This document shows positions 4,977 to 5,906 of a stretch of DNA of 5,906 nucleotides, in pieces. Origin of the DNA: an uncultured Synergistales bacterium (GTDB taxonomy: Bacteria > Synergistota > Synergistia > Synergistales > Aminobacteriaceae); assembly GCA_905233295.1 (NCBI GenBank), contig CAJODX010000068.1, forward strand, positions 1 to 5,906, given 5' to 3'. The stretch's first letter is position 1, and each line of letters begins with the position of its first letter. The notes under the pieces were generated by a model that was not told the origin of the DNA, did no database searches, and saw nothing but the letters and a program-made list of their open reading frames with translations. The translations under genes and the position numbers were made by a program.

Positions 4977-5906
4977 TCACTTTATTTTTTTTCTTGTGAA
5001 TATGAAAATAACAGCTGCGAATATCACCAACAAAATCACAGGCACAGATGGAAAAAATCCCGAATTACAGCCACCCATCAACAGTGCCAGAAGCAATTTT
5101 CCGAGATAAAAGCTGAAAGGTTTGCCGGCATCCAGAAAGCCAATCATTAAAAATTCTTTGACGCCGAATTTCGTCATCTTTTCTCCAGAAAACGTGAAAA
5201 GCTCAAACGTATTAAGAAGACCATTTATAAACGCAGGGTTGACTTCCTCTTCAAGCGGTTTCAAATTCATATCTTCAACTTTTACGCCGTCATCGTTCAA
5301 TGCATAAAATTTGTAACTGCTGATGTCTTTGCTTTGAACTTCTTCCCATGCATCGTCAGGCAACGTTATCGGAAAAACATAATAGCCTTCCGTATCAACG
5401 CTCAATGTAGGGAGATTGGCGAAAATCTCATGATTGTCTTTTTTAACGTATTCTTTCATTGCTTCGGTCGGTTCAAACGGACTGTAAAGAAAACTCCGGC
5501 TGAGATATTTCAAATTTTCAACGGGAATCCCGTAAAAGTCCGCTATGTTTTGCGCTGTTTCCGTTTCAAGCCTATCTTGGGGATTTTCTTCTTCAACATA
5601 TTTTCCTCTTATTGTTGAAATAAGTCCGGCATTCAATGTATTAGCTTCCGAAGAAAACGCAACGTAGAATTTTCTGTTTTCCGGCACTGCGTCAATGTAA
5701 TTAAAATTTTCGTCAATGAAAATTGATGTTGTTCCAAATCCGTAATCAAGCGCCTTCATATCTCTGGAGTCTATCGCAAAAGCAGTACCGTCGAGCAACT
5801 CGCCCGGAGCTACATCATCGCTCAAAGTACAGAACGCGACATAAAAATCATGGTTATCTCTGTCGCTGCTGACTGCCGGAGCTTCCATGACAGGAAGCAT
5901 AGCCCC
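4977..5906 (-). CDS. Probable secreted/surface protein with C-terminal Synerg-CTERM-type sorting signal (5' end outside window)
   Basis: At least 309 codons are open to the window edge. The first visible ATG (5898-5900) is probably internal, because the frame continues upstream and the protein from that Met has no signal peptide although its tail implies export. Residues below count from that Met. No enzymatic motif is recognised. Seen are two related segments, NHDFYVAFCTLSDD (16-29) and NRKFYVAFSSEAN (76-88), a third weaker KFYALNDDG (197-205), and an acidic, aromatic-rich body with few cysteines. The segment at about 171-265 (GYYVFPITLPDDAW, KFYALNDDGVKVED, FTFSGEKMTKFG, FLDAGKPFSFYLG) resembles, from memory, the domain that precedes the sorting tail in Synergistota surface proteins. 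The end is GGCNSG (276-281), a hydrophobic helix (about 286-301) and TRKKIK. It is convergent with dctP, and any functional link to it is unproven. The role is probably at the cell surface; the exact function is unknown. Confidence 0.8.
   Translation of the reverse strand, partial: GAMLPVMEAPAVSSDRDNHDFYVAFCTLSDDVAPGELLDGTAFAIDSRDMKALDYGFGTTSIFIDENFNYIDAVPENRKFYVAFSSEANTLNAGLISTIRGKYVEEENPQDRLETETAQNIADFYGIPVENLKYLSRSFLYSPFEPTEAMKEYVKKDNHEIFANLPTLSVDTEGYYVFPITLPDDAWEEVQSKDISSYKFYALNDDGVKVEDMNLKPLEEEVNPAFINGLLNTFELFTFSGEKMTKFGVKEFLMIGFLDAGKPFSFYLGKLLLALLMGGCNSGFFPSVPVILLVIFAAVIFIFTRKKIK
4980..5075 (-). other. C-terminal protein-sorting signal, Synerg-CTERM-like
   Basis: The last 32 codons encode a three-part tail: GGCNSG with one cysteine (Cys278, codon 5067-5069), a single membrane-spanning segment rich in Val, Ile, Leu and Phe, and a basic Arg-Lys-Lys-Ile-Lys end. 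Tails of this kind (MYXO-CTERM, JDVT-CTERM, Synerg-CTERM) have been linked to CPBP-family glutamic intramembrane proteases that process surface proteins. The match to Synerg-CTERM is from memory of the motif, not a search. A plain C-terminal membrane anchor is the alternative. Confidence 0.7.

Noticed and set aside
5334..5618. Plus-strand reading frame of 94 codons inside the surface-protein gene
   Set aside because: Its translation is basic and Phe/Arg-rich, as expected from the antisense of an acidic coding region, with no motif or ribosome binding site.
5898..5900. ATG as the true start of the minus-strand gene
   Set aside because: The frame stays open to the window edge, there is no visible ribosome binding site in the 6 bases before it, and a protein with an exported-type tail would lack a signal peptide.
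1..5906. A defence, mobile or otherwise undescribed multi-gene system
   Set aside because: All plus-strand genes belong to well-known families, and no transposase, integrase, nuclease, toxin or CRISPR-like repeat was seen.

Overview
The window reads as part of an anaerobic bacterium of the Synergistota (Synergistetes), with moderate confidence. The best clue is the minus-strand gene at the right edge. Its protein ends in a Gly-Gly-Cys-Asn-Ser-Gly motif, one hydrophobic segment and a basic Arg-Lys-Lys tail, which is the layout of the Synerg-CTERM surface-protein sorting signal. A TRAP-transporter binding protein next door fits, because such transporters are abundant in that phylum. Base composition looks moderate and even across all genes, and nothing suggests recent transfer.

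Left part (1-3714, plus strand): a tightly packed pentose operon. It holds the 3' end of an FGGY sugar kinase (probable L-ribulokinase), a complete transaldolase, L-arabinose isomerase (araA) and L-ribulose-5-phosphate 4-epimerase (araD). Together they take L-arabinose to L-ribulose, L-ribulose 5-phosphate and D-xylulose 5-phosphate, with transaldolase feeding the product into the non-oxidative pentose phosphate pathway. Gaps between genes are 6-18 bases. At the first two junctions the upstream stop codon is fused to the next gene's ribosome binding site (TAAGGAG).

Middle (3715-4975): a 156-base spacer with two weak hairpins separates the operon from a complete DctP-type TRAP solute-binding protein with a signal peptide. 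A strong intrinsic terminator follows directly, so no dctQ or dctM membrane subunit is co-transcribed downstream. The binding protein is either an orphan or works with subunits encoded elsewhere.

Right edge (4977-5906, minus strand): the C-terminal part of a probable secreted or surface protein with degenerate internal repeats and the sorting tail. It converges on the same terminator, and its N-terminus lies outside the window.

No RNA gene, CRISPR array, insertion sequence or phage gene was seen. I found no clear undescribed system. The points most worth a second look are the sugar operon in a mostly amino-acid-fermenting phylum, the orphan TRAP binding protein beside it, and the repeat-bearing sorted surface protein.
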